DNA of 64,000 nucleotides from Streptomyces sp. NBC_01451 (GTDB lineage: Bacteria > Actinomycetota > Actinomycetes > Streptomycetales > Streptomycetaceae), in NCBI RefSeq assembly GCF_036227485.1, contig NZ_CP109479.1:4154001-4218000 (forward strand), given 5' to 3'. The position numbers and the translations under genes are program-made. Positions 36,496 through 45,393 of this stretch are shown piece by piece; position 1 is the stretch's first letter; each line of letters begins with the position of its first letter. Under the pieces are notes generated by a model. It was not told the origin of the DNA, did not search any database, and saw nothing but the letters and a program-made list of their open reading frames with translations.

Positions 36496-38252
36496 AGCAG
36501 TGCCTCCGGTATGTCGAGGTGGCGGGAGCGCAGCCATTCGCCGAGCGCCTTGGCCTGCGGATCGAAGCGGTGCTGCGCGGCGACGCCCTCGCCGAGGATG
36601 CCCTCGACGGTGAAGTTGAGGGCGCGGAGCTGCGGGAGGGCATGGCGTACGACGGTCAAGTCGGCGGTCTCCGGGAGCAGTTCGCGGAATCGGGGGACGG
36701 TGAGGGTGTGGGCGAGCCAGCGCCAGGCCTCGTCCGTGCGCACCCAGACACCGACGTTGGCGTTCCCGCCCTTGTCGCCACTGCGGGCGCCGGCGACGAC
36801 CCCGAGGGGGGCCCGGCGGGTCGGGCCGGGCGGCAGGGGGTCGGGCAGGGGCGGCTTCGGCTGCTCTTCGAGTACGAGGGTGTCGCGCGGCGGGGGCACG
36901 GGGATCCGGCGTCCGTCGTCGAGGACGGCCACGTGGTCCACGGCGTCCTGAGGGACGTACTCCGCCTCGAAGACCCCGTAGGGGGCACCCTTTCCGGGCG
37001 GCGCGAGGACGTGGAACCCGGGGTAGCTGGCCAGGGCGAGTTCGACGGCGGCGCCGCTGAGGGTGCGGCCCACGGTGTTCTGGTCCGGGTCGCGGACGAC
37101 GAGCCGCAGCAGGGCGCTGGCGGTCTCCTCGGTGGGCGCGTCGGGATGGTCGGTGCGGGCGAGGGACCAGGTCACCTCGGCGGGGCGGGACTTGGAGGCA
37201 TGGAGCACGGTCTCCAGCTGGTCCCGGACGAGCGCGGCCTTGTGCTCGATGTCGAGCCCGGTGAGGACGAAGGTGACCTCGTTGCGGAAACCGCCGAGCC
37301 GGTTGAGGCCCACCTTGAGGGTGGGCGGGGGCGCTTCCCCTCGTACACCGTGGATACGTACCCGGTCGGGGCCCTCCTGCGTGAGGCGGACGGTGTCGAG
37401 GCGGGCGGTGACGTCGGGGCCGGCGTACCGGGCGCCCTGTGTCTCGTACAGGAGTTGGGCGGTGACGGTGCCGATGTCGACGATGCCGCCGGTGCCGGGA
37501 TGCTTGGTGATGACGCTCGTGCCGTCGGGGTGGATCTCCGCGAGGGGGAAGCCGGGGTGGCGGAGGATGCGAGGGTCCTGCCGGACGTGCTCGGCGAAGA
37601 AGGCGTAGTTGCCGCCGGTGGCCTGCGTACCGCACTCCAGCACATGCCCGGCGACCACCGCGCCCGCGAGCCGGTCGTGGTCCTCCGGCCCCCAGCCGAA
37701 GTGGGCGGCGGCCGGCCCGGCGACGAGGGCGGCGTCGGTGACCCGGCCGGTGACGACGACGTCCGCACCCCCGCGCAGACAGGCGGCTATGCCGAAGGCA
37801 CCCAAGTAGGCGTGTGCGGCAAGGCTGTCGGGGTGGCCGGCGGTGAGGTCGTCGCCCTCGACGTGGGCGACACGGACGGGGATCCCGAGCCGGTCGGCGA
37901 GTTTCCTGACGTTCTCCGCGAGGCCCGCCGGGTTGAGGCCACCGGCGTTGGCGACGATCCGCACCCCGCGCTCATGGGCTGTCCCGAGGCACTCCTCCAA
38001 CTGCCGCAGGAAAGTACGGGCGTACCCGGCCGACGGGTCCTTGAGGCGGTCCCGGCCCAGGATGAGCATGGTCAGCTCGGCGAGGTAGTCACCGGTGAGG
38101 AAATCGAGGTGACCGCCGGTGAGCATCTCGCGCATGGCGTCGAAACGGTCACCGTAGAAGCCGGAGGCGTTGCCTATACGGACGGGGGCCGGCCGGCTCT
38201 GGGAGGCCGCCTGACTCTGGGAGGCCGGACGGCTTTGAGCGGCGGCCGTCAC
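36492..38252 (-). CDS. AtuA-like acyclic terpene utilisation protein (DUF1446)
   Basis: 586 residues from GTG 38252, overlapping the upstream stop (GTGA), with GGAG eight bases before it. The N-terminal low-complexity SRPASQSQAASQSRPAPV precedes the conserved start VRIGNASGFYGDRFDAMREM. Other family blocks are VRIVANAGGLNPAGLAENVR, DVVVTGRVTDAALVAGPAAA and GARSGDKGGNANVGVWVRTD. In Pseudomonas the atuA gene belongs to the citronellol/geranyl-CoA pathway, but the reaction of AtuA is not established. The C-terminal 100 residues resemble the small AtuA-associated domain, here fused. Confidence 0.9.
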   Translation of the reverse strand: MTAAAQSRPASQSQAASQSRPAPVRIGNASGFYGDRFDAMREMLTGGHLDFLTGDYLAELTMLILGRDRLKDPSAGYARTFLRQLEECLGTAHERGVRIVANAGGLNPAGLAENVRKLADRLGIPVRVAHVEGDDLTAGHPDSLAAHAYLGAFGIAACLRGGADVVVTGRVTDAALVAGPAAAHFGWGPEDHDRLAGAVVAGHVLECGTQATGGNYAFFAEHVRQDPRILRHPGFPLAEIHPDGTSVITKHPGTGGIVDIGTVTAQLLYETQGARYAGPDVTARLDTVRLTQEGPDRVRIHGVRGEAPPPTLKVGLNRLGGFRNEVTFVLTGLDIEHKAALVRDQLETVLHASKSRPAEVTWSLARTDHPDAPTEETASALLRLVVRDPDQNTVGRTLSGAAVELALASYPGFHVLAPPGKGAPYGVFEAEYVPQDAVDHVAVLDDGRRIPVPPPRDTLVLEEQPKPPLPDPLPPGPTRRAPLGVVAGARSGDKGGNANVGVWVRTDEAWRWLAHTLTVPRFRELLPETADLTVVRHALPQLRALNFTVEGILGEGVAAQHRFDPQAKALGEWLRSRHLDIPEALL

Positions 38253-39055
38253 TGTGGTGCTCCGCCCGGTGCGCGCCCGTTGCCCGGCGGTCCCGCGAAG
38301 GCCTGGGCGATGTCGAGCCACTGGTCGGCGTCGGCGCCTTCGGCGGTCAGGGCGAGGTCGGTGCGGTGGGCGCGCTGGGTGACGAGGAGACAGAAGTCGA
38401 GGGCGGGGCCGGTGACCAGGCCGACCGCGTGCTTGGGGTCCTCCGGACCGAACGTCCACAACTCCCCTGCGGGTCCCGTGAGTTCGACGCGGAACTCGTC
38501 GAACGGCGGGGTCATCCCGTGCACGCCGAACGCGAAGTCGCGGGTGCGGACACCGAGGCGGGCGATGTGCCGGAGCCGGGCGGTGGGGGCGATGCGGGGC
38601 ACGCCCAGCGCGTCGGCCACGTCCAGACCGTGGGCCCAGGTCTCCATCAGCCGGGCGGTCGCCATGGAGGCGGCGGACATCGGCGGCCCGTACCAGGGGA
38701 ACCGTGCCCCGTCGGGTGCCTCGCGCAGGGCGTCCGCCAGGGCCTCGCGCCCGGCCCGCCAGTCCGCGAGCAGCCGCGCGGGCGGTTTCCCCGCCCACTC
38801 CTCGGCGCCGTTGTCCACGAAGTCCCCTGGCGAGGTCAGCGCCTTCTCCACCTCACGGTCGAAGGCGGCCCGGTCGGTCACGGCCAGCACGGAGGAGTGG
38901 TCGGTCCACGCGAGGTGCGCGATCTGGTGGGCGACGGTCCAGCCGGGGGCGGGGGTGTCGAGGGCCCACTGCTCGGGGCCCAACTCAGTTACCAGCCAGT
39001 CGAGTTGGGCGCCTTCCTGGCGCAGGTCATCGATGACGGCCGACGGGTCGGACAC
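38249..39055 (-). CDS. TIGR03084-family DinB-like protein
   Basis: 268 residues from GTG 39055 (AAGGAAG about eight bases upstream). A DinB/mycothiol-dependent isomerase-like helical bundle with metal-ligand candidates HQIAHLAWTDH and ETWAHGLDVADAL, then a C-terminal domain with PKHAVGLVTGPALDFCLLVT. The family is found with acyl-CoA catabolism genes in actinobacteria, and its reaction is unknown. First gene of the operon, with a 14-bp palindrome about 90 bases upstream. Confidence 0.88.
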   Translation of the reverse strand: MSDPSAVIDDLRQEGAQLDWLVTELGPEQWALDTPAPGWTVAHQIAHLAWTDHSSVLAVTDRAAFDREVEKALTSPGDFVDNGAEEWAGKPPARLLADWRAGREALADALREAPDGARFPWYGPPMSAASMATARLMETWAHGLDVADALGVPRIAPTARLRHIARLGVRTRDFAFGVHGMTPPFDEFRVELTGPAGELWTFGPEDPKHAVGLVTGPALDFCLLVTQRAHRTDLALTAEGADADQWLDIAQAFAGPPGNGRAPGGAPQ

Positions 39056-39144
39056 GAGGCGCTTCCTTTCGGGCACGACAGTGTGCCGGGCGTTGCGGCG
39101 TGGTGCGGTCCGCCCTTGAAGCATGGCAGCGCGACCAGAAACAA

Positions 39145-39158
39145 GCAAGCGTGCTTGC
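39145..39158. promoter_or_regulatory. Palindromic operator candidate for the TetR repressor
   Basis: GCAAGC-GT-GCTTGC is a perfect dyad within AACAAGCAAGCGTGCTTGC. The pattern CAAGC...GCTTG is of the type bound by TetR repressors of actinobacterial lipid and acyl-CoA regulons. It lies before the operon's first gene. Confidence 0.6.
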
Positions 39159-39237
39159 ATTGAACGAGGGCTGCCGGAACGGGGGCGGGACGGGGGGTGG
39201 TGACGGGACGGGGCAGAGGCGGGCCCCGGCTCCGTCG

Positions 39238-39390
39238 AATCCGTTCCGGTACGTGTGGCCGTCCGAGCTCGATCTGATGGCCCAGCCGGCCGGGATGCGA
39301 CTGCGCGAGCGGTGGGAGGGGTGGACGCGGGAACCGTTCACGAGCGAGAGCACGAAGCATGTGTCGGTGTGGGAGAAGCCGGCCGTCTGA
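39238..39390 (+). pseudogene. C-terminal remnant of a SAM methyltransferase
   Basis: The frame reads NPFRYVWPSELDLMAQ, AGMRLRERWEGWTREPF and ESTKHVSVWEKPA before a stop at 39388-39390. It closely resembles the last 50 residues of class I SAM-dependent methyltransferases. No SAM-binding half is present: upstream in the same frame is only Gly/Arg-rich sequence. A surviving 3' end of a deleted gene. Confidence 0.6.
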
Positions 39391-39413
39391 CCGGGCCGTG
39401 GGGCGCGGCCCGG
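39391..39413. terminator. Terminator-like hairpin
   Basis: CCGGGCC (39391-39397) pairs with GGCCCGG (39407-39413), between the methyltransferase remnant and the end of the minus-strand gene at 39429. Confidence 0.55.
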
Positions 39414-39428
39414 GCACCGAAGGTCGGG

Positions 39429-40016
39429 TCACCTCGGTCGCCCGCCGCTCCACCATCTGCGGCGTCGTCGCTGAGCATCGGCGAGTACGTCCGCCGGGAT
39501 CCCCAACTCCCGCAGCCGCCCTCGCAGTTCCGCCTCCTGCTCCCGGGTGACCGCCAGCCACAGCGAGGTTCCCGAGTCGTTCGCGCTGAAGACCGGGCGG
39601 TCGCCCTGACACGCCTCGGCGTTGATCGTGTACGGCGCCAGGGTCAGCAGCAGCCCGAACTGCTCGTCGTCGCGGACGTCGACGTCGATGGCCATCCCGG
39701 GGTCGTCGCGCCGTGAGCGCCTGCCGGCCGCCAACGCATCCCTCCCCAGGGCCAGCAACCGCTCGTACGACGGCAGCGTCTCCCGGGGCCAGGCGTCGTC
39801 GCTGTACGCGTCCACGTGGGCCGTGTCGATGCCGGAGCGCAGCACCCGCAGGACCTCGCGGTGGACGTGCGCGATGTCTGTCTGGTTCAGGCCCGCCAGA
39901 AGTACGAGTTCGCGCACCGGTTGAGGTGCGGGCTCGGGGGCCTGGCCGTCTTCCGGCGCTTCCGGGGCGTCCAGAGTCTCCGGGGCGTCCAGGGGGTTCT
40001 CGGGGGTGATTCTCAC
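39429..40016 (-). CDS. Conserved hypothetical protein
   Basis: 195 residues from GTG 40016, with GGGGAGG about ten bases upstream. Begins with an acidic Pro/Glu/Ala-rich tail (PLDAPETLDAPEAPEDGQAP), then ELVLLAGLNQTDIAHVHREV and a compact domain (MAIDVDVRDDEQFGLLLTLA, NAEACQGDRPVFSANDSGTS), ending Arg-rich. No recognised family. May form a unit with the next minus-strand gene, 64 bases upstream. Confidence 0.75.
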   Translation of the reverse strand: MRITPENPLDAPETLDAPEAPEDGQAPEPAPQPVRELVLLAGLNQTDIAHVHREVLRVLRSGIDTAHVDAYSDDAWPRETLPSYERLLALGRDALAAGRRSRRDDPGMAIDVDVRDDEQFGLLLTLAPYTINAEACQGDRPVFSANDSGTSLWLAVTREQEAELRGRLRELGIPADVLADAQRRRRRWWSGGRPR

Positions 40017-40080
40017 CCCCTCATGATCCTCCCCGCCGCCCGTCGCCCGTGCCGCCCCCGGCCTTCCGCCACCGGGGCAC

Positions 40081-40620
40081 TCAGTCTTCGTCGACCGTCC
40101 TGGACAGCGCTTCGCTGATCATGCGGGTGGCGAAGTCGGGGTCCTCGGTGATGCGGTTGATGTGCTCCGCGAGGAGGAAAGCGGTGGCTTCGAGGGGAGT
40201 CATCTCGTTCTCGGTCCAGTCGCCGTACTGCTGACGCCACAGGTTGGGGCTGAGGCCGGTGCCCGCGGCGATGACCAGGCCGGCCATGGTGGGGATCACC
40301 TCGGGACGGACGCTCCTGGGCATCATGCGCATCGAGGCCACGAGGGTGGGGACGACGTACTCGATGACGTCCTTGCCGTGTTCGTCGTGGGCCTTCCGCA
40401 GCCAGGTCATGAACATGTAGATGAGGGTGCACGCGCCGTCCAGCAGGTCATCGGCCCCCTCGGGACCCAACGACGCGGTGAACTGCTCGATCAGCTTCCG
40501 CTGTTCGGGATCGGCCCCGGTCCTGCCGTCGTGGACCCTCTTGAGGTCGGAGTCGATCACCAGGAGTGCCGCGCCCACATCGCCGACGGGAGCGTGCTGG
40601 GGATCGCAGGGCGATGACAC
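40081..40620 (-). CDS. Conserved hypothetical helical protein
   Basis: 179 residues from GTG 40620, with GAGGAGGA six bases upstream. Mostly helical: DPEQRKLIEQFTASLGPEGA, DGACTLIYMFMTWLRKAHDE, RPEVIPTMAGLVIAAGTGLS and TPLEATAFLLAEHINRITED. No signal peptide, and no domain assigned. The good ribosome-binding site and codon bias support it as real. Confidence 0.75.
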   Translation of the reverse strand: MSSPCDPQHAPVGDVGAALLVIDSDLKRVHDGRTGADPEQRKLIEQFTASLGPEGADDLLDGACTLIYMFMTWLRKAHDEHGKDVIEYVVPTLVASMRMMPRSVRPEVIPTMAGLVIAAGTGLSPNLWRQQYGDWTENEMTPLEATAFLLAEHINRITEDPDFATRMISEALSRTVDED

Positions 40621-40827
40621 AGAATTCCTCCTCGGGCGGCTGCGGTGCGCAGCGAATCATGTACGTACGGTAAACGGCCGACGGGACGGACACAGGCGGT
40701 TTGCCACCTTTGCGGGGACAGGGGGACACTCCCGGTTTCCGTTCTCCGGCTGCGGCGCTCCGGTTGGCACTCTCCGAATCCCGGCCACCATGGAATGCCG
40801 GTCCCTGGGCGGACAGTTACCCAGTTC

Positions 40828-41286
40828 ATGACCCAACGCCCCGCACCGCGCCCCCTGTCCGACGAAGCCCTCTCCGACCTGCTGGGCAAGCAGCGGTTCG
40901 GGACCCTGGCCACCAACAAGCGCAGCGGTCATGCCCACTTGACGACCATGGTCTACAGCTGGGATCCGGCGAACCGGATCGTGCGGTTCTCCACCACGGC
41001 CGACCGCGTCAAGGTCAAGCACCTGCGACGAGACCCGCGTGCGGCGCTGCACGTGTCGGGCGGCGACGTGTGGTCGTTCGCTGTCGCGGAGGGCGAGGCG
41101 GAGGCGTCCGAGGTCACGACGGTCCCGGGCGACGCGGTCGGGCGGGAGTTGCTCGCGATGATCCCGGCGGAGGCCCGGCCGGAGGACGAACAGGCGTACC
41201 TGGAGGAGTTGGTGGCCGAGCGCAGGCTGGTCATCCGCCTGAAGGCACACCGGCTGTACGGAACGGCACTGGACGTCGACGCCTAG
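40828..41286 (+). CDS. PPOX-class F420-/FMN-dependent oxidoreductase
   Basis: 152-residue split beta-barrel protein. SDEALSDLLGKQRFGTLATN, HLTTMVYSWDPANRIVRFST and RVKVKHLRRDPRAALHVSGG are typical of the PPOX/F420-dependent group, and K and R residues near VKVKHLRRDPR contact the cofactor phosphate. Likely reduces or binds a small aromatic or biliverdin-type substrate with F420 or FMN. ATG 40828 lacks a strong ribosome-binding site. It ends 22 bases from the convergent EamA gene. Confidence 0.88.
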   Translation: MTQRPAPRPLSDEALSDLLGKQRFGTLATNKRSGHAHLTTMVYSWDPANRIVRFSTTADRVKVKHLRRDPRAALHVSGGDVWSFAVAEGEAEASEVTTVPGDAVGRELLAMIPAEARPEDEQAYLEELVAERRLVIRLKAHRLYGTALDVDA

Positions 41287-41308
41287 GGCAACGCGCGACT
41301 CGGCCTCC

Positions 41309-42400
41309 TCAGGCCTCCAACTCAAGCGGTTTCCTCGCCACTTGAGCCGAACCGTCCGACGCGGCCGATCCAGCGGACTCCTCGACAACGACGACCGGGA
41401 CCTGTTTCCGGCCCACCTGTGTCCGCACCGCCCCCATGCTCGCCACGATGACGAGGGAGATCGCGAGGGCTTCGGGGGCGGAAAGGGCCTGGTCGAGGAT
41501 CAGGAACCCGGCGGTCGCTGCGACCGCGGGTTCCAGGCTCATCAGGATCGCGAAGGTGGAGGAGGGCAGGCGCCGCAGGGCAAGAAGTTCGAGGGTGTAC
41601 GGCAGCACGGACGACAGGACGCCGACCGCCGACCCCAGGGCGACGGTGGTCGGGTCGAGCAGCTTCCCGCCCGACTCGACGATGCCCAACGGCAGAAACG
41701 CCACCGCGGCGACCACCATGGCGAGCGCCAGCCCGTCGGCCTGCGGGAACCTTCGTCCCGTACGGGAACTGAGGACGATGTACGTCGCCCACAGGACACC
41801 GGCGCCCAGGGCGCAGGCGACCCCTACGGGATCCAGGGTGTCGAAGCCGCCGCCACCGAGCAGGAAGACCCCGGCGAGGGCGAGACCGGCCCAGGCGAGA
41901 TTGAGGGCCCGCCGGGAGGCGACGACGGACAGCACGAGCGGCCCGAGCACCTCCAGCGTGACGGCGGGACCGAGCGGAATCCGGCCGATGGCCTGGTAGA
42001 ACAGCCCGTTCATGGCGGCCATGGTCACCCCGAACAGGACGACCACTCCCCAGTCACCGCGCGAATACCCGCGCAGCTTGGGCCGGCACACCAACATCAT
42101 GATCACGGCGGCGGCCAACAGCCGCAGCGTCACGATCCCGAAGGCCCCGGCCCTGGGCAACAGGGTCACGGCGAGCGCCCCGCCGAACTGCACGGATATC
42201 CCGCCGGACAGCACCAGCCCGACGGCCCCCAGGGCCCCCCACCCCTTGCGCGCCCCCCGGTGCCGCCCCCGAGAGCCCTCGGGGGTGGGGACGACGAGAG
42301 CGGGCAGGTTGGCGGAGGGCAGCGCGACGTCACCCGCACCGGCGGGCACGACCGGTCCCGCCACGGCGGCCCACGAGGGCAGACGCTCAGCACTGGGCAT
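41309..42400 (-). CDS. EamA/DMT-family exporter
   Basis: 363 residues from ATG 42400, with GGAAGG upstream. A 60-residue N-terminal extension precedes ten hydrophobic helices in two EamA repeats: LGAVGLVLSGGISVQFGGAL, FGIVTLRLLAAAVIMMLVC, NGLFYQAIGRIPLGPAVTLE, and in the second half VLSSVLPYTLELLALRRLPS with ILMSLEPAVAATAGFLILDQ. The RhtA-like pattern suggests export of amino acids or related metabolites. The C-terminal tail is cytoplasmic. Confidence 0.9.
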   Translation of the reverse strand: MPSAERLPSWAAVAGPVVPAGAGDVALPSANLPALVVPTPEGSRGRHRGARKGWGALGAVGLVLSGGISVQFGGALAVTLLPRAGAFGIVTLRLLAAAVIMMLVCRPKLRGYSRGDWGVVVLFGVTMAAMNGLFYQAIGRIPLGPAVTLEVLGPLVLSVVASRRALNLAWAGLALAGVFLLGGGGFDTLDPVGVACALGAGVLWATYIVLSSRTGRRFPQADGLALAMVVAAVAFLPLGIVESGGKLLDPTTVALGSAVGVLSSVLPYTLELLALRRLPSSTFAILMSLEPAVAATAGFLILDQALSAPEALAISLVIVASMGAVRTQVGRKQVPVVVVEESAGSAASDGSAQVARKPLELEA

Positions 42401-42557
42401 CTTCACAGGGCCTTCCCACGATTTACGCGCGATCTCCGTACAATGTGATGCACTCTCCCGTTCAGAGTAATGCACCAGCAAGGGTGTGCGAACCCACGTA
42501 CACCCGACGCGCCCCGGCCTGCACTCCGGCGGCCTGCCCTTCCCCCCATGCTCCCCG

Positions 42558-43688
42558 TCAGCGGCGGGACATGTACAGATCCAGCGCCTTGTGCAGCAGC
42601 CGATTGAGGGGCAGATCCCACTCCCCCAGACACTCGACGGCCTCACCCCCCGTACCGACCTTGAAGCGCAGCAGACCGAGCAGGTGGTTGGAGTCCTCCA
42701 GTGTGTCCGTGATGCCGCGCAGGTCGTACACGGCTGCGCCCAGCTCGTGGGCGTCGGCCATCATGCGCCACTGGATGGCGTTGTTGGGCTGGACCTCGCG
42801 CCGACGGCTCATGGAGGCGCCGTACGAGTACCAGACGTGCTCCCCGACGGTGAGCATCGTGGCCGCGGCGAGCACCTCGCCCTCGTGGTGGGCGAGATAG
42901 AGGCGCATACGGTCCGGGTCTTCGGCGGTCAGCGCGCTCCACATGCGCTGGAAGTAGGGCAGCGGACGCGGAAGGAAGCGATCGCGTTCCGCCGTCTCGG
43001 CGTAGAGGGAGTAGAAGGCGGGCAGGTCCTCGTATCCACCCCGGACCACCGTCACGCCCGCCTTCTCGGCCTTCTTGATGTTGCGCCGCCACTGCTGGTT
43101 GAGCCCTCGGTGGATGTCCTCCAACGACCTTCCGGCGAACGGAACTTGGAACACGTACCGGGGTTGCCCGGCGGCAAACCCACCGTCCTCCCCGCCGAGT
43201 TCACTCTGCTGCCAGCCCATTCGGCGCAGCCGGTCGGCGACATCGAAGGCGTGCGGTTCGTACGAGGTGGCCTCGGCGTCGCGCAGCCGCCGCGCCGCCG
43301 GATCGGCGATCGCCGCCTTGACGGCGTCCGCGCTCCACCGGCGTACGACGACGGGCGGCCCCATCTTGACCGAGAAGGCTCCCTGCCCCTTCAAATACGC
43401 GGCCATCGGCACCAGCCACCGCTCAAGATCCGGTGCCGCCCAGTCGATCAACGGCCCCTCGGGCAGATAGGCGAGGTACCGCTTGAGCTTGGGCAAGGGC
43501 CGGTACAGCACCAACCCGGCACCGACGAGCCGCCCACCCTGCTCATCGTCGAACCAACCCAGGCTCTCCGGCCGCCAGTCGGGCTTCACGTCACCCCACG
43601 AGGGCACCTGCATATGGCTGGCGGAGGGCCGCCCCGCAACGAACGCCAGATGCTCGGCACGGCTGATGGGCTGGGTACGGAGTGGCAC
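42558..43688 (-). CDS. Fem-type peptidyltransferase (FemX-like)
   Basis: 376-residue cytosolic enzyme of the FemABX group, which adds amino acids from aminoacyl-tRNA to the lipid II stem peptide; Streptomyces has a glycine bridge. Paired GNAT-like folds: QVPSWGDVKPDWRPESLGWF, YLPEGPLIDWAAPDLERWLV, the family hallmark GLNQQWRRNIKKAEKAGVTV, and AIQWRMMADAHELGAAVYDL followed by LLGLLRFKVGTGGE. No coiled-coil arm is obvious. Single gene with its own upstream region. Confidence 0.9.
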   Translation of the reverse strand: MPLRTQPISRAEHLAFVAGRPSASHMQVPSWGDVKPDWRPESLGWFDDEQGGRLVGAGLVLYRPLPKLKRYLAYLPEGPLIDWAAPDLERWLVPMAAYLKGQGAFSVKMGPPVVVRRWSADAVKAAIADPAARRLRDAEATSYEPHAFDVADRLRRMGWQQSELGGEDGGFAAGQPRYVFQVPFAGRSLEDIHRGLNQQWRRNIKKAEKAGVTVVRGGYEDLPAFYSLYAETAERDRFLPRPLPYFQRMWSALTAEDPDRMRLYLAHHEGEVLAAATMLTVGEHVWYSYGASMSRRREVQPNNAIQWRMMADAHELGAAVYDLRGITDTLEDSNHLLGLLRFKVGTGGEAVECLGEWDLPLNRLLHKALDLYMSRR

Positions 43689-43723
43689 GAGCGGGGCTCC
43701 TTCGGCGGGTTTGGCCTACCACC

Positions 43724-44347
43724 CTAGGAGATCGACTCCGGCCGCCCCCACGCCCGCGGCCAGTCCAGCACGGTCAGCTCGGGCCACTGCTCCCGCCACC
43801 GCGACGCCTTCGCCTCGTAGACGGCCCGCGGGGCAAGCACCGGGTTCGGCCGGACGACGAGGTTGAACACGTCCGACAGCCCGTGCGGCGCGTACACACG
43901 CCACCGGCCGTCCCGCTCCAGGCGTACGCCCAGACAGCACGTCGTCGCCGCGAAGCTGTCGATCGCCGCCTCGGTGGACGGATACGGCGGGCACGGGACG
44001 CCGAACTTCTCCTCGTACCAGAGGTGGACCCGGGCCTCGTTGCGGATCTCGACCTCGGCGGGCAGGCCGGCGAAGACCTTCCGCCCTGCCTGGATGGCCC
44101 TGTCCTCCGCCGCCCAGGACAGATCGCCGTCATCGAAATAGAAGACGTCGTAATCCTTGATGCCGTGGGTGGGCGGCCTGGCGGTGGCGACATTCCACAC
44201 GGTCTGGAACAGACACCCGGCCGTCAGGTACCACCCGGGCAGATCCAGTGTCGCGGTGCGGGCCAGCACCTCCACCAAGATGTCGTTGCGGGACAACACC
44301 TCACGCAAAGACCCGAGTTGCTCATCGAGGGGAAGCCGACCGATCAC
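43724..44347 (-). CDS. Nucleotidyltransferase family protein (DUF925-like)
   Basis: 207 residues. The sequence WYLTAGCLFQTVWNVATARP, then the acidic motif GIKDYDVFYFDDGDLSWAAE and PYPSTEAAIDSFAATTCCLG, matches the solitary nucleotidyltransferase-fold family of unknown target. The D-x-D in KDYDVF and a later Asp are candidates for metal binding. It starts inside the stop of the upstream GntR gene (ATGA), so the two are coupled and may form a small regulatory or toxin-like unit. Confidence 0.85.
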   Translation of the reverse strand: MIGRLPLDEQLGSLREVLSRNDILVEVLARTATLDLPGWYLTAGCLFQTVWNVATARPPTHGIKDYDVFYFDDGDLSWAAEDRAIQAGRKVFAGLPAEVEIRNEARVHLWYEEKFGVPCPPYPSTEAAIDSFAATTCCLGVRLERDGRWRVYAPHGLSDVFNLVVRPNPVLAPRAVYEAKASRWREQWPELTVLDWPRAWGRPESIS

Positions 44348-44583
44348 CCCTCGGGGCGCTCGGCGACGAAGGAGCCGAGGCCCGGCTCCGTGTAGATGAG
44401 CCCTTCCGCACGCAGTCCCTTGTGCACCTTCTGCGCGGTCACAGCGGCGATGCCGAACTCAGCGGTGATCTCCACAACGGACGGGATGCGAGTCCGAGGC
44501 GGGTACGTGCCGTCCTCGATGCGGCGGCGGATCACCTCGGCCACCTGGCGCCAGCGGGGGATATCGGCAGCAAATTCCATCAC
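44344..44583 (-). CDS. Short GntR-type winged-helix protein
   Basis: 79 residues. PRWRQVAEVIRRRIEDGTYP, then TRIPSVVEITAEFGIAAVTA and QKVHKGLRAEGLIYTEPGLG form the whole GntR DNA-binding domain, but no ligand-binding domain follows. It is the upstream partner of the nucleotidyltransferase (four-base overlap). Divergent from two plus-strand small genes across 152 bases. Confidence 0.85.
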   Translation of the reverse strand: MMEFAADIPRWRQVAEVIRRRIEDGTYPPRTRIPSVVEITAEFGIAAVTAQKVHKGLRAEGLIYTEPGLGSFVAERPEG

Positions 44584-44735
44584 CGCACCACCATGCGCAG
44601 ACGGCCGTATTCTGCGCGATTCACAGTCGACCGCTCATACAGCAGTAGACCGCAGTAGGGTGTAGCTTTGAAAGACCCCGGCGACGGATTCCGGCCGCCC
44701 CGGGGCATGGCCACCAGCAATCCCGAACGGAGCTG

Positions 44736-45053
44736 ATGACAGTGACCGACCTTATCGACCGCCTCGTCGCCTGGGTGTGCACCCTGCTCACCCCACGCGG
44801 CACGCACCGCCGAACCCACCCGGCCTTCCTCCTCGCGCACCCCAGTCCGCCCCCGCCCCGAGCCGCACTCCCCGCCCACCGCAGCCCGTACGGCCTGGAC
44901 GCCGACGCCCCTCTCGACGGCGCCGCCACCAGGTCCGTACGCCCGTACCTCACCGCCCACGAACAACGGCTGCGGCGACGGGAGTTGGCCATGGCCACCC
45001 TGGGCCTGGACATGCCCGGCCCGTACTGGATCCACGGGATGGAGGTCGCCTGA
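44736..45053 (+). CDS. Small hypothetical protein
   Basis: 105 residues: an amphipathic N-terminus (TDLIDRLVAWVCTLLTPRGT), a Pro-rich middle, then SVRPYLTAHEQRLRRRELAM and ATLGLDMPGPYWIHGMEVA. GGAG lies just before ATG 44736. Its stop overlaps the next start (TGATG). Found in Streptomyces accessory regions near XRE regulators. Function unknown. Confidence 0.7.
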   Translation: MTVTDLIDRLVAWVCTLLTPRGTHRRTHPAFLLAHPSPPPPRAALPAHRSPYGLDADAPLDGAATRSVRPYLTAHEQRLRRRELAMATLGLDMPGPYWIHGMEVA

Positions 45054-45367
45054 TGCGAGCGGAACCGGAGTCGACGGACACGCCTGAACTGCCTTACGAG
45101 CAGCGCCTGTTGCCCTGGTCCGGCGCTGAGGGCAAGCCCTGCTACCTGATCACCGACAACCACGGCGGCCCCGTGTCCCGTCTGGCCGACGCGACGGAGT
45201 CCGTACAACTCGGCATGGGCGCCGAACTCCTCGCCCACGCCCGCGAACTGCTCCCGGACACGCCACGCGGTGAACTCCGCTTCCTCGCCGAGCGGTTGAC
45301 GGAGGCCCTGCGGGATGCGCTTCGCGTGGCCGAGAGCCGGGGGCAGCGGTTGAACCGGCTGAACTGA
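45053..45367 (+). CDS. Small hypothetical protein
   Basis: 104 residues. PYEQRLLPWSGAEGKPCYLI, DNHGGPVSRLADATESVQLG, then a helical end (ELLAHARELLPDTPRGELRF). Resembles the small proteins that often accompany DUF5753-type XRE regulators. Translationally coupled to the previous gene by TGATG. Convergent with the XRE gene. Confidence 0.75.
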   Translation: MRAEPESTDTPELPYEQRLLPWSGAEGKPCYLITDNHGGPVSRLADATESVQLGMGAELLAHARELLPDTPRGELRFLAERLTEALRDALRVAESRGQRLNRLN

Positions 45368-45393
45368 GCCGAAGGGACACCGGCCTGATGCCA

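Noticed and set aside
36492..38798. AtuA-like frame extended upstream to 38798
   Set aside because: The extension overlaps the TIGR03084 gene in another frame. GTG 38252 has the ribosome-binding site and the coupled overlap.
32853..39119. Long plus-strand frames (714 and 866 codons) opposite the carboxylase and AtuA-like genes
   Set aside because: Shadows caused by GC-biased third positions. The minus strand carries all conserved motifs.
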